A stretch of 49,753 bases of DNA, taken from assembly GCF_907177275.1 (NCBI RefSeq), contig NZ_CAJSLV010000083.1, forward strand, positions 1 through 49,753. Direction: 5' to 3'. Origin of the DNA: Actinacidiphila cocklensis. Lineage in GTDB: Bacteria > Actinomycetota > Actinomycetes > Streptomycetales > Streptomycetaceae. This document shows, piece by piece, positions 26,800-36,300 of this stretch. Position 1 is the stretch's first letter, and every line of letters starts with the position of its first letter. The notes below the pieces were generated by a model. That model had not been told where the DNA came from. It was given only the letters and a program-made list of their open reading frames with translations, and did not search any database. The position numbers were made by a program, and so were the translations under genes.

Positions 26800-28314
26800 T
26801 CAGTCGATAACCGGCGGCGCGACGTCGTCACGGGTCGGGATCCAGTCGTCTTCTTCGATCAGGTGATCGGGACGGCGGCTGTTGCGACGCCGGTCCCGGT
26901 CGGAGGAGCGACCCGTCCCGGGCGCGAACTCACCAGCCGGTGTGCGGCCGACGACCCCGCCGGGCTCGCTCGCCAGCCGGCCTGCGCTGCTGCGGTTCAT
27001 ACCGCTACGGCCGCCCATGCCGGGGCTGCCGCCCTCTGCCATACCACCGCCAGGCATCCGTGCGGCGGCACCCCGGCCGCCGATGACGCTGCCGCGGGGA
27101 ACCTGACCCTGAGTACGGCCGCCGAACATCTCCGGCTCGTTCGTGGGACGGCCCCCGTAGATGCCGTTGGTCGTGCTGCGCCGAACGGGCGGCGCAGCAC
27201 CGATCTCCTCGGCAGGCGATGTCGCCATGTTCCGTGGGTTGAACGGGCCGTTACCGCGCGGACCACCGGAGGTGCTGATCGGTTCGACGTTTCGCAGCTG
27301 GTTCGGCAGCGTCGGACCGGGGCGGCCGAACTGCTGGTTCTGGTTGGGGATCGGCTGGAACGAATTGGTGAGGTTCGGCCCACTCAGGTTGGGACCGCCA
27401 CCATTGGTGGTCGGTGCCACCGGACTCGGCTGCGTCGGCGCAACCGGAGTCAGCGGACCGGTCGACTGGATCTGCGTGACCGGCGGCGCGCTGTTGTTCG
27501 GCACGGACGCGATCGGCGACCCGGTCGTGGACAGATGCGACACGTCGCCGCTGGCCGAAACCTTCTCCACCCCACCGTGATCCGCGGGCTTCACCGAGTG
27601 CGACGAGCTGCTACTACTGCCCGATGTGTACGGGGAGGACGAACTCGAGGCGGAGGTGTAGTGCGAGGGGTCGATCGCACGGGCCCCTGGCGGCGGCACA
27701 AACGTCGCCGGCATCGGCGGATACGTCGGCGGCTTCGAGTTGTTGATGATCGCCGTGGAGAACGAGTACGACTGCGCCAGCTTGTGCATCTGGTCCGCCG
27801 CCTGGATGCGGGCGGTCTCCAACTGCGTGTGGGCTTGCGCGATTTCCTTCTGGCCGTCCGGGTCGTGGCGGGCCGTGGGGTCGGCGTGCAGGGCGTCGTA
27901 CGTGGCCTTCGGGCCGGCCGGGACCTTCGGGATGTCGCGCTTGACCGTGCGCAGCGTGTCGGCGGCGGCGGTGAGCGCCTTGCCGGTCGAGTCGGCGTAG
28001 TCGCCCAGCGCCAGCGTGGACTTGGCGACGTTCTTGCCCCAGTCCTTGAAGGCGGCGCCTGACGTGCCCTCCCAGTCGACGTACGCGATGTGGTCGTTGA
28101 GGTCCGTGCCGATCTGGTTGATCTTGGTGACGGCCGTGGTGAGGCGGTCACCGAACCCGGCCAGTGCCTCGGGGTCGGCGTGCTGGACCATGCTCAGCAT
28201 CTGCTCGTGCGAGAACGACTCGAAGTCCGTGCGCGAGAAGTCGAGCGCGTGCTCGACCGCCTTCACCACGTTGCCGAACAACCCGCCGGGAGTGCTCCCT
28301 GACTGGTCGGTCAT
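26800..28314 (-). CDS. Long WXG-domain protein with disordered Pro/Ser/Gly tail (PPE-like)
   Basis: A 504-residue product. The N-terminal roughly 190 residues are helical with a WXG turn (VDWEGTSGAAFKDW, W81). The remainder is low complexity: a serine run near 225-245, many Pro/Thr/Asn residues and then Gly/Arg-rich segments (GGRGAAARMPGGGMAEGG). It ends in an acidic-aromatic tail (EEDDWIPTRDDVAPPVID). This is the usual Streptomyces counterpart of the long PPE/Esp-type proteins. Substrate or scaffold is the likely role (inference). The stop is 43 bases before the copy 2 mycosin, and the next upstream gene is 43 bases away, so they form one operon. Confidence 0.8.
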   Translation of the reverse strand: MTDQSGSTPGGLFGNVVKAVEHALDFSRTDFESFSHEQMLSMVQHADPEALAGFGDRLTTAVTKINQIGTDLNDHIAYVDWEGTSGAAFKDWGKNVAKSTLALGDYADSTGKALTAAADTLRTVKRDIPKVPAGPKATYDALHADPTARHDPDGQKEIAQAHTQLETARIQAADQMHKLAQSYSFSTAIINNSKPPTYPPMPATFVPPPGARAIDPSHYTSASSSSSPYTSGSSSSSSHSVKPADHGGVEKVSASGDVSHLSTTGSPIASVPNNSAPPVTQIQSTGPLTPVAPTQPSPVAPTTNGGGPNLSGPNLTNSFQPIPNQNQQFGRPGPTLPNQLRNVEPISTSGGPRGNGPFNPRNMATSPAEEIGAAPPVRRSTTNGIYGGRPTNEPEMFGGRTQGQVPRGSVIGGRGAAARMPGGGMAEGGSPGMGGRSGMNRSSAGRLASEPGGVVGRTPAGEFAPGTGRSSDRDRRRNSRRPDHLIEEDDWIPTRDDVAPPVID

Positions 28315-28357
28315 GTCCTGCCCCCGTCTTCTGTTCGGTTGTTCGTTCGGCCGCCGG

Positions 28358-28837
28358 TCATCCGACGCCTCCGCTGCCCGCCTGCGAACCGCTGCCGCTG
28401 TCTGTGGCCGGGGGGGCCGCGGGCTGTCCCGCGATGTTGGCCTTGGGCGCGTTCGGGTCCAGAGTCGGGTTGTACGCCTGGACGATCTGGTCGTTCAGGT
28501 CGAGGAGCTTGCGCTGGGTTCCGAGGTCGACGTTCTTGAACGTCGAGTGCCCGATGTGCAGCGAGAGGCTCATGGCCTCGATCTGGTTGGCCAGCGTCAA
28601 CGACAGCTGTTCGAGCTGGCCGTGGACGTAGTCGTACGCCCTCATCAGGTCCGCGGCCTCACCGAAACCGCTGCCGATCTGAACGGACTTGACCCGCCCC
28701 TGACCGATCTCCTTGGGCGCGAAGTCCGAGCCGTCCAGCTCGTCGAGCAGACCGTCCACACGGGTCTTGAAGCTGCGCAGATCCTCCAGCGCAACGTGCA
28801 GACTGCCGCCCCCGCCGCCATCTACTGGTGCTTCCAT
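28358..28837 (-). CDS. Helical ESX-locus protein lacking tryptophan, function unknown
   Basis: A 159-residue protein starting MEAPVDGGGGG, with long amphipathic helices (about residues 13-125: LEDLRSFKTRVDGLLDEL, ADLMRAYDYVHGQLEQLSLTLANQIEAMS) and a Pro/Gly/Ser tail. It resembles a WXG/PE-type helical bundle in size and setting but has no tryptophan and no WxG. The ATG at 28837 has GGGAGGG at long spacing; an in-frame ATG at 28858 is the alternative. It lies between eccB and the long WXG gene on one strand. A partner of the long WXG protein, as PE is to PPE, is my guess. Confidence 0.7.
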   Translation of the reverse strand: MEAPVDGGGGGSLHVALEDLRSFKTRVDGLLDELDGSDFAPKEIGQGRVKSVQIGSGFGEAADLMRAYDYVHGQLEQLSLTLANQIEAMSLSLHIGHSTFKNVDLGTQRKLLDLNDQIVQAYNPTLDPNAPKANIAGQPAAPPATDSGSGSQAGSGGVG

Positions 28838-28920
28838 TCGAACGTCGCCCTCCCCCATGACCCCGGTGGCCACAGACACCACCTGAGTCGAGTTTACCCA
28901 GATCCCGTTGCACGGCGCGA

Positions 28921-30432
28921 TCAGGATCCCTGTGGTTGTGCCGCACTTGCCGTGTCCAATGACGGTCCCTTCGGTAGAAGTTCGGACCATCTGGACGGGA
29001 TCGACATCGGCTTGACGTCCTGGTAGCCGAGCCGGACCGACGCCTGGTTGGTCTCCTGCTTTGCGTTGGACGCCTTGTTGGCCCCGGCGCTGTCGTTGTT
29101 GCGCGAGACCGCGTACCGCAGGCCGGTGTCGGTGACCAGGAACAGGAAGCCGCCGCTGGTGTCGGTGCCGCTGACCTCCTGGTAGAGCAGGCCGCTGCCG
29201 GGCGTCACGTACGCGCTGCTGGCGCCCTCGACGATCTGCTCGGGGTAGTCCTTGCCCGCCCACAGAGTCCGCTTCGCTCCCGTCACCCCCGTCGCCCCAG
29301 TCTCGCCGCTCTGCAGCACGCTGCACGAGACGTTGCGGGGTGAGTCGCCCGTCGGCGTGTTGACCTGGCTGGGGTCGCTCTGCGGCCAGTCGCCCGGCAC
29401 GATGGACTGCTGCAGACTGACCGGGATGCTGGTCTGCACCGGGGCGGTCTGGGTGTTCGCCTGGAGGAGGAGCAGTGACGCGAACCGGCTGATCGGCGCG
29501 ACGCCGTCCTCGGTGACGACGTAGTACTCGTCGCCCTTCCCCGTGGCAGCCCGCAGCACGGTGCCGACGGTGGTGCTGCCCCCGGGCACGCCCACGACCT
29601 TCTTCGTGTCGCCGCGGCCGGTGATGGACGGGAACCGGATGGGGGACCCCTTGGGCAGCGTGGCGAGCCAGGTGTCGGAGACGGTCTGCGGCTGCGGGTC
29701 CTCGCCGAAGAGGGTGCGCAGCAGGAGGTTCATCTCCTCCGGCGCGTGGCTCTTCGAGTCGGTGCCGCCGAGGACGAACTTGGTCCCGTCGGGGTCGACG
29801 AGGTATTGGACGCCGTCCTGGTCCTGCACGTAGAGCACCTGGTTGCCGCTGAGCTTGGACGGGCCGCTCATGACGGCCGCCTCGTCGCCGCTGAGCACGA
29901 ACACCGCCTGCTGGGCGATGTGGCTCGTCCCGCCGCCAGGCCGGTCGCAGACCGCCCACACCTTCGCCTTGGCCGCGTCGGCGGCGCTGGGCAGCCGGTC
30001 GGGCGCGTAGGGGATGCCTATGGTGGCGCCGTGCTTGAGTCCGCTGTGGTCGAGCACGGACTCCTTGACCTTGATGACGTCGTAGGCCCCGGGGTCGAGC
30101 AGCAGTCGCGCGGACGCCATGTTCAGCACGGGGTGCAGCACCGGCTTGTGGGTGTCGGCGTCGTTCAGTACGACGTAGCGCGTGGTCGATTCGTCGGCGA
30201 CTATCACATGCTTGCCCGGCGCGTCCCAACCGTGCGGCACCGAGGGGCTTATCAGTCCCCAGGCACCGAAGCCCGCGAGCAGGACGGCGCCGACGACGAT
30301 GCCGGGCACCAACGTGCGCAGCGGGCGCGGGGCGCCCTCGTCGGACCCGGCCGGGTTGGGCTGGAGAAATGCCGCCACCATGCGTTTGCGCGCGAAGGTG
30401 TAGGCGTTGAGCTGTTCCTTGCGTGAGGCCAT
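28921..30432 (-). CDS. eccB: ESX/type VII secretion protein EccB
   Basis: A single-pass core subunit whose large domain lies outside the membrane. The 503-residue protein has the EccB N-terminus (MASRKEQLNAYTFARKRMVAAFL), a membrane helix at about 40-62 (TLVPGIVVGAVLLAGFGAWGLI) and the repeat-containing domain beyond it. Two cysteines (C160 and C371 regions, VCDRPG and NVSCSVL) fit the disulfide known in EccB. It heads the minus-strand run to the second mycosin and is divergent from eccE across about 167 bases. Confidence 0.95.
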   Translation of the reverse strand: MASRKEQLNAYTFARKRMVAAFLQPNPAGSDEGAPRPLRTLVPGIVVGAVLLAGFGAWGLISPSVPHGWDAPGKHVIVADESTTRYVVLNDADTHKPVLHPVLNMASARLLLDPGAYDVIKVKESVLDHSGLKHGATIGIPYAPDRLPSAADAAKAKVWAVCDRPGGGTSHIAQQAVFVLSGDEAAVMSGPSKLSGNQVLYVQDQDGVQYLVDPDGTKFVLGGTDSKSHAPEEMNLLLRTLFGEDPQPQTVSDTWLATLPKGSPIRFPSITGRGDTKKVVGVPGGSTTVGTVLRAATGKGDEYYVVTEDGVAPISRFASLLLLQANTQTAPVQTSIPVSLQQSIVPGDWPQSDPSQVNTPTGDSPRNVSCSVLQSGETGATGVTGAKRTLWAGKDYPEQIVEGASSAYVTPGSGLLYQEVSGTDTSGGFLFLVTDTGLRYAVSRNNDSAGANKASNAKQETNQASVRLGYQDVKPMSIPSRWSELLPKGPSLDTASAAQPQGS

Positions 30433-30599
30433 CGTTCCGCTTTCCCCCCGGGTGACGTCCGCTGGGACCCGCTGCCTTCAGGCACCGTGCCGTCGCGTGG
30501 GCAGGGTCGGTCCCCTACTATGCCGGGTGCGCCGCATGTCCTACGACACCGGTACGGTGAGCGGACATCATGACGCCGCACGACGGAGGGCGCAGGGGG

Positions 30600-31901
30600 A
30601 TGACCACCGCAAGCACACCACACCGAGACCGCAGACACGGTCCGGCACCGGCCGCACTGCATCTGAGTTCGCGTCCTGGACGGATCGGTGTGCTCCGGTT
30701 GCACCAACTGGCCATGCTCGAGGTGGCTGCCGCGCTGGTCGCGATCGGTGCGGCTACCAGCCGGGCGGTGATGGTGCCGTGTGCCGCGGTGGCGGTTGTG
30801 CTGGTGGCCGCGGCGGTGCTGCGGCGCCGGGGCAGGCCGCTGCCGGAGTGGCTGACCAGTGTGATGGCGATGCGGCGCAGGCAGCGCGAGGCGGCCAGGG
30901 AGGCCGCGCGGGAGACGGGGACACCGGGCGGCGCGGCAATTGCCGCGGGTTCAGGGCTCATCGACCCGGCGCTGGCGCCGATCACCGAGTGCGACCCGGC
31001 CCTGCGGACGTACACCTTCACCGGGCGGCGGCGGGAACGCAGCGTCGGCATGGTCGGCGACGGCACGTTCCTGACGGCGGTGCTGCTGGTGCAGTCGCGG
31101 GACGAACCGCTGCGTACTGCCCGGCCCATGCCGCTGGGGTTGCTCTACGACGCGCTGGAGGTCGACGACATCTCGCTGGCGTCGGTCCAGGTCGTGCAGC
31201 ACGTCCAGCCCGCCCCCGCCCCGCATCTGCCCGCGCAGGCGGTCGCGGCGGTGTCGTACGGGCCGCTGCAGGCGCAGTACGGTACGCCGGCGATACGGGT
31301 GACCTGGGTCGCGCTCAAGCTCGACCCGGAGTTGTGCCCGGAGGCGGTGCTGGCCCGCGGGGGCGGTCTCGGCGGCGCCCAGCGTGCCGTGCTGCGGGCC
31401 GCTGACCATCTGGCCAGCAGGCTGGCCGGAGCCGGCTTCGAGGCCTCCGTGCTGGACGAGGAGGAGCTGACCGCGGCACTGGCCACGTCGGCGGGTGTCA
31501 ATCCGCTGGCGACGGCACTGGCGGGGCGGATCGGCACCGGCCAGCGCAGAACGCTGGAGCGCAGCCGCGCCTGGCGGTGTGACGACCGCTGGCACACCAC
31601 GTACTGGGTGGGCCGCTGGCCGCAGGGCGGTGGAGCCCTGCCCACCGCCCGTACGGTCACCGCGCTGACCGCGGTGCCCGCGATGGCGGGCAGCTTCGCC
31701 CTGACGCTGAGCCGCGGCACCGGCCAGACACCGGCCCTCAGCGCGTACGTACGGATAACCGCCCGGGACGACCGCCAGCTCACCGCGGCACGTCGGGAAC
31801 TGGAACGGGTCGCGCGCCGGCACAAGGTGGGCCTCGTCCGGCTCGACCGGGAGCAGCTGCCCGGTGTGCTGGCCACGCTGCCGCTGGGAGGTACCAGCTG
31901 A
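30600..31901 (+). CDS. eccE: ESX/type VII secretion protein EccE
   Basis: A peripheral membrane subunit of the T7SS core. The 433-residue product has two adjacent membrane helices (about residues 36-77: LEVAAALVAIGAA and VPCAAVAVVLVAAAVL), then a cytosolic domain with the EccE-like segments YWVGRWPQ and RRELERVARRHKVGLVRLDREQLPGVLATLPLG. I chose the ATG at 30600 (MTTASTPH), with GGAGGG 9 bases upstream; an in-frame ATG at 30570 is possible. Its stop overlaps the next start (TGATG). No signal for separate transcription of the next gene is seen. Confidence 0.88.
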   Translation: MTTASTPHRDRRHGPAPAALHLSSRPGRIGVLRLHQLAMLEVAAALVAIGAATSRAVMVPCAAVAVVLVAAAVLRRRGRPLPEWLTSVMAMRRRQREAAREAARETGTPGGAAIAAGSGLIDPALAPITECDPALRTYTFTGRRRERSVGMVGDGTFLTAVLLVQSRDEPLRTARPMPLGLLYDALEVDDISLASVQVVQHVQPAPAPHLPAQAVAAVSYGPLQAQYGTPAIRVTWVALKLDPELCPEAVLARGGGLGGAQRAVLRAADHLASRLAGAGFEASVLDEEELTAALATSAGVNPLATALAGRIGTGQRRTLERSRAWRCDDRWHTTYWVGRWPQGGGALPTARTVTALTAVPAMAGSFALTLSRGTGQTPALSAYVRITARDDRQLTAARRELERVARRHKVGLVRLDREQLPGVLATLPLGGTS

Positions 31902-32689
31902 TGTCCACTCAGCCGATGCACCAGGGGCCGCGCGCGGGAATGCGGCCCAGCGGGGAGCCGGGCCAGGCGCTGCCCCCGCAGCGCCGCAAGGCCAGGCCCG
32001 GCTTCGGACTGCGCGGACCGCGCCGGGACCGGCACGGGCTGTCGGTGCGGCAACTCGACGCGATGTCGCTGCCGCTGGGCGACGACGGGGTCGTCTCGGG
32101 CATCGACGAGGCGGGGAATCCCGCGGTCCTCGGCCTGTTCCGACCGGCGCAACTGGACGTCGTGGTGATCGGCAGCGTGTGGACCGCCCAGGTGCTGGCG
32201 CTGCGCGCGGTGGGCACCGGTGCACGCGTCGCGGTCGAGTCGGCCCGCCCGCAGGTCTGGACCCCGCTGGCGCGGGACGCGGGCGGCGGGCAGCAGTGCA
32301 TGACCGTGCACGACGTCAAGGAACTCCCCTCGCAGGGTCCTACGGTGTCCAGCCCGGTGCTGGTCGTCCGCGACTGCGGTACGTACCCGCCGCGCAGCCG
32401 CCTCGCGAAGGCGCCGTGGCAGGCCGTGCTGACGCTGCTGCCCTTCCTCGGCCCGCAGGCGCCCCGGCTGCTCGGTGAGGCCGGTCTCGTCGGCATCCAG
32501 CGGGTCTCCCCGCAGGAGGCGGAGATCCTGGCCAAGGTGCTGCGGCTGACCCGCGAGGAGGCCGCGGCACTGCCCGCGCTCGGCGACGGCGTCATGCTCT
32601 GGGGCACCCCGCAGCATCGGCAGTTCGTGCTGCTGCAGCCGACCGATGCGGAGGTGGGCCTCCTCGGGGAGGCCCGTCGTATCGACTGA
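31901..32689 (+). CDS. T7SS-locus conserved protein, function unknown
   Basis: A 262-residue soluble protein. A disordered basic N-terminus (about residues 1-45) precedes an alpha/beta region with VVVIGSVWTAQVLALRAVGTGARVAVESARPQVW and a C-terminal DGVMLWGTPQHRQFVLLQPTDAEVGL. I recognise no enzymatic motif. The start overlaps the eccE stop (TGATG), so the two proteins are made together and may act together at the membrane. It ends the short eccE operon; a 653-base gap follows before the EspI-like gene. Confidence 0.75.
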   Translation: MSTQPMHQGPRAGMRPSGEPGQALPPQRRKARPGFGLRGPRRDRHGLSVRQLDAMSLPLGDDGVVSGIDEAGNPAVLGLFRPAQLDVVVIGSVWTAQVLALRAVGTGARVAVESARPQVWTPLARDAGGGQQCMTVHDVKELPSQGPTVSSPVLVVRDCGTYPPRSRLAKAPWQAVLTLLPFLGPQAPRLLGEAGLVGIQRVSPQEAEILAKVLRLTREEAAALPALGDGVMLWGTPQHRQFVLLQPTDAEVGLLGEARRID

Positions 32690-32827
32690 CCCCGGCCGGC
32701 CGGGGACCGTTCCACCGCGACTGCGGCCCGGCCCTGCCGGGGCGGGGGGCTGTTACGGCGCATTCGCCTGCGCGGCGCTGACGGGGGCCACTTGCGGTGG
32801 CATGACGCCCGCTGCGCCACCGTGGCT

Positions 32828-32849
32828 GGGCGCGCAGTTCCCCGCGCCC
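32828..32849. repeat. Dispersed intergenic repeat, copy 1
   Basis: The core CGCGCAGTTCCCCGCGCCC (32831-32849) has partly complementary GC-rich ends. The same core, from memory, is frequent in Streptomyces intergenic DNA. Confidence 0.6.
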
Positions 32850-32900
32850 ATGGGTTGCTGGCCCTCACGTGGCATGGCGCCCACCGCCGCGTCCTGGCCG

Positions 32901-32920
32901 GGCGCGCAATTCCCCGCGCC
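32901..32920. repeat. Dispersed intergenic repeat, copy 2
   Basis: CGCGCAATTCCCCGCGCC (32903-32920), one substitution from copy 1 and lying about 72 bases after it. The flanks are also similar, so this is a local duplication of a longer unit. Confidence 0.6.
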
Positions 32921-33342
32921 ATGGGTGAGTGCCCCTTGCCGTGGTTCAGTACCGCGCCGCGCCGTGCCGCGCCGGCTGGGGCCGGTAGTTCTGCTCGCTT
33001 CTGCCTGCGGACTTGGCGTAGTGCCGTGGCTGCAAGGGAGTTGTGAAGGCTCGGGCTCGTCACCGGGCACGGGAGGGGCGGGGTGGGTCGTAGTGTGGGA
33101 AGGCCGCCGGGAAGGCGGAGCACATTGTGCAGGGGAAGAAGAGGCGCGTCCCGTAGCCGTTAGCGGTGCGCGGTGGTGGGGGAATGAGGGAAGCGGGAGC
33201 GGGCGGCCTGACGGCGGACGTCCCCCGGCGATTAGGCTGTCCGTCGAGAGCGGCAGGACAGTGGCGGATGGGCGCTCGCCCTGCGGCGCACGGGGCGGGG
33301 AGCCGGCGACAGGTAGCTCCCCGACGCAGACCGGGAGGCACA

Positions 33343-36300
33343 GTGAACAGCGATCGGGACGACAACCGCGCGGGCGGGGCCGCCCCTGTCGAGGAACCGG
33401 CCGAAGGCGACGTGACGGGCGAGTACCGCTTCGACTTCACCCCGCCGGCCTGGTACATGCAGAACGGCAGCGAGATCAGCGACGAGGGCGCGGGCGGGGC
33501 GGCGGCGCAACAGCCGCAGCCCGAGCCGGTCGAGGCGCCGGCACCTGCGGCGCCCGAGGCACCGGCCGCGCCGGAGCCCGGCGTGGCGGCGGCCGAGGAC
33601 GTGACGACGCGCGTACCGGTGTGGGAGATGCTGCCGCCGCGGGCACCGCAGGAACCCGCGGCAGGAGCAACGCCGTTGGCCGGCGGCGAGTCCTGGTCGG
33701 CAGCCGCCGTGCCGCCGCCGGCACCCGAGGCGCGGGAGCCGGAGGCGCCGAGCGCCGAGCCCCAATCCCCCGTCTGGTCCGGCACCCCGGTATCCCCCGT
33801 GGTGCCCGAGCCCGCAGCTCCGGCCCCCGCGCCGGAAGCCGAACCGCAACCCGCTGCCGAGCCGCGGCAATTGGCCGACGACGAGGACGACGCGGAGGCG
33901 CGGGGCGACCTGGTGGCCCGGGAGACCGTACGGTTCACCGCCGCGGCGCTGCGCCAGGAGATCGAGGAGCGGGCCGGCGTAAAGATCGAGGACATTGCGC
34001 CGACCGAACCGCGCCCGCCGGCGCCGCCCGCCGAAGAGCCGCAGGACGCCGTGCCCACGCCGGTAGCCGCGGAAGAGCTGCCTGCGGAGGAGGTGCCGGC
34101 GGAGCCGCAGGACGCGCGGCCGGTTGAGGCGCCGCCGCAGGATGCCGTGCCCGATGACTTGCCGCCCGCGAACCGGGCGCCGGTGTGGACGCCGCTGCCG
34201 CAGGCGCCGGTTGCGGAACCGCAGCCGTGGGCGCCCGCGGCGCCGCAGAGTGCGGTGCCGCCGCTGCCGCCGCACTTCGAGCGGGCGGAACCGCAGTTTC
34301 CGACTCCGGAGAGTTCGCAGTCCTTCCCGGCTACCGCGGCGCCTCCCGTCGGCCAGGCCGGTCCGCCCCAGGGTCCGCCGGCGGCCTATCCCCCGCCTGC
34401 GCCCGCACCGCCGCAGGGCTATCCCGCCTCCGAGCCGCCGGCCCCGGCGCAGCCGGGTCCCCCGGACGGTTACGGCTTCCCGCCGCCCGCGCCGAACCTT
34501 CCCGCGGCAACGGCCCAGCCCAACCCGCCGAGCGGCTACGGCTTCCCCCAGCCTCCGGCGCCTCAGGAGGCCGGCCAGGGCGGTTACGGCTTCCCGCCGC
34601 CGGCACCTCAGCAGGGCGGTTACGGCTTCCCGCAGCAGCCCCAACCCCCGCAGCCGCCGCAGGCTCACGGTGCCGTACCGACCGGGTTGCCGCAGCAGCC
34701 GGCCGCACCGGTGGAGAACTGGGCGTTGCCCCCACAGGGGGGTTACGGTTTTCCGCCGCCTCCGCAGCCCGGTCACCCGCAGCCCGTGGGCACGGAGCCC
34801 GAGGCCGCGGGTCCGCTGCCGCCGCTGCCCGCGCAGGGCGGGTACGGCTTCCCGCAGCAGCCTGCCGCGCAGAACCTGCCGGCGCCGTACCCAGCGCAGC
34901 CGCAGCAGCAACAGGGCGCGCCGCAGCAGGGCCAGGGAATCGACCCGCGGCAGGGCGGCGACCCGGCCGCACCGGCGGCGCAGCCAGGTCCTGTGGACCC
35001 ACGGTCCGGCGGCTGGCCCACGGTGACACCCGATCAGCGGCAGCGCACGACGCACGGCGGGGCGCCGCTGGGCTACACCGCCGCAGTCGAACTGTCCTCG
35101 GACCGGCTGCTGCGCAACCAGCCGAAGCCGAAGAAGCCGGGGGCCAACGCCCAGCCGAGCCGGTTCAAGATCGGCGGCAAGAAGGAGGAGGCGGAGCGGC
35201 AGCGGAAGCTGGAGCTGATCCGCACCCCGGTGCTGTCGTGCTACCGGATCGCCGTGATCAGCCTCAAGGGCGGCGTCGGCAAGACGACGACCACGACCGC
35301 ACTGGGTTCGACGCTCGCCAACGAGCGGCAGGACAAGATCCTGGCGATCGACGCGAACCCCGACGCCGGCACCCTCGGCCGCCGGGTGCGGCGCGAGACC
35401 GGTGCGACGATCCGCGACCTGGTCCAGGCGATCCCTTATCTCAACAGCTACATGGACATCCGCCGCTTCACCTCGCAGGCGCCGTCCGGCCTTGAGATCA
35501 TCGCCAACGACGTGGACCCGGCCGTGTCGACGGCGTTCAGCGACGAGGACTACCGGCGGGCGATCGACGTGCTCGGCCGGCAGTATCCGGTGATCCTCAC
35601 GGACTCCGGCACGGGTCTGCTCTACAGCGCGATGCGCGGGGTGCTGGACCTGGCCGACCAGCTGATCATCGTGTCGACGCCGTCCGTGGACGGCGCCTCC
35701 AGCGCGAGCACGACGCTGGACTGGCTCTCGGCGCACGGCTACGCCGACCTGGTGGCGCGCAGCATCACGGTGATCTCGGGTGTCCGCGAGACCGGGAAGA
35801 TGATCAAGGTCGAGGACATCGTGTCGCACTTCCAGACCCGCTGCCGCGGGGTGCAGGTGGTGCCGTTCGACGAGCACCTGGCAGCGGGCGCCGAGGTGGA
35901 CCTCGACATGATGCGTCCGAAGACCCGGGAGGCGTACTTCAACCTCTCCGCGATGGTCGCGGAGGACTTCATCCGCGCCCAGCAGGCGCAGGGGCTCTGG
36001 ACGGCGGACGGCCAGAACCAGCCGCCGCACCAGGCACCGCCGATGCCGGGTCCCTACGGGGCGCCCGGGCCGTACGGCGGTGCGCCGGCCGGTTACCCGG
36101 TGCCGGGTCAGCCCGCGCAGCCCATGCAGCCCGGCCAACCGGGTCAGCCCGGCCAGCCGCCCTACGGTCAACCGATGCAGCCGGGGCAGGCCCCGCCCGC
36201 GCAGTACGGTGGCCCGCCGCAGGCCCCGCAGCCGTATCCGCAGGCCGGTCCCGGCGGGCAGCAGCCGCCGGTGCAACCTTTCCAGCCGCAGTCGCCGCAG

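Larger units (their letters stand above)
32690..33342. other. 653-base intergenic region with duplicated repeat
   Basis: No frame here looks like a gene. The reverse-strand frame over 32753-33070 merely reads through repeats. Two imperfect tandem copies of about 70 bases lie around 32800-32930. Each has a TGGCATG-GCGCCC block and then GGGCGCGCA(G/A)TTCCCCGCGCC with ATGGGT. The core recurs elsewhere in the window (see repeats). The right part contains the leader of the EspI-like gene and GGGAGG before its GTG. No clear promoter was found. Confidence 0.6.

Noticed and set aside
28847..30229. Apparent N-terminal extension of the 159-residue helical protein to 623 residues
   Set aside because: The extension is eccB in another frame; EccB has a convincing start, membrane helix and cysteines.
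32753..33070. 105-residue reverse-strand frame in the post-eccE gap
   Set aside because: It reads through the duplicated intergenic repeat (GAGNCAPG twice), and no Shine-Dalgarno or homologous pattern is seen.
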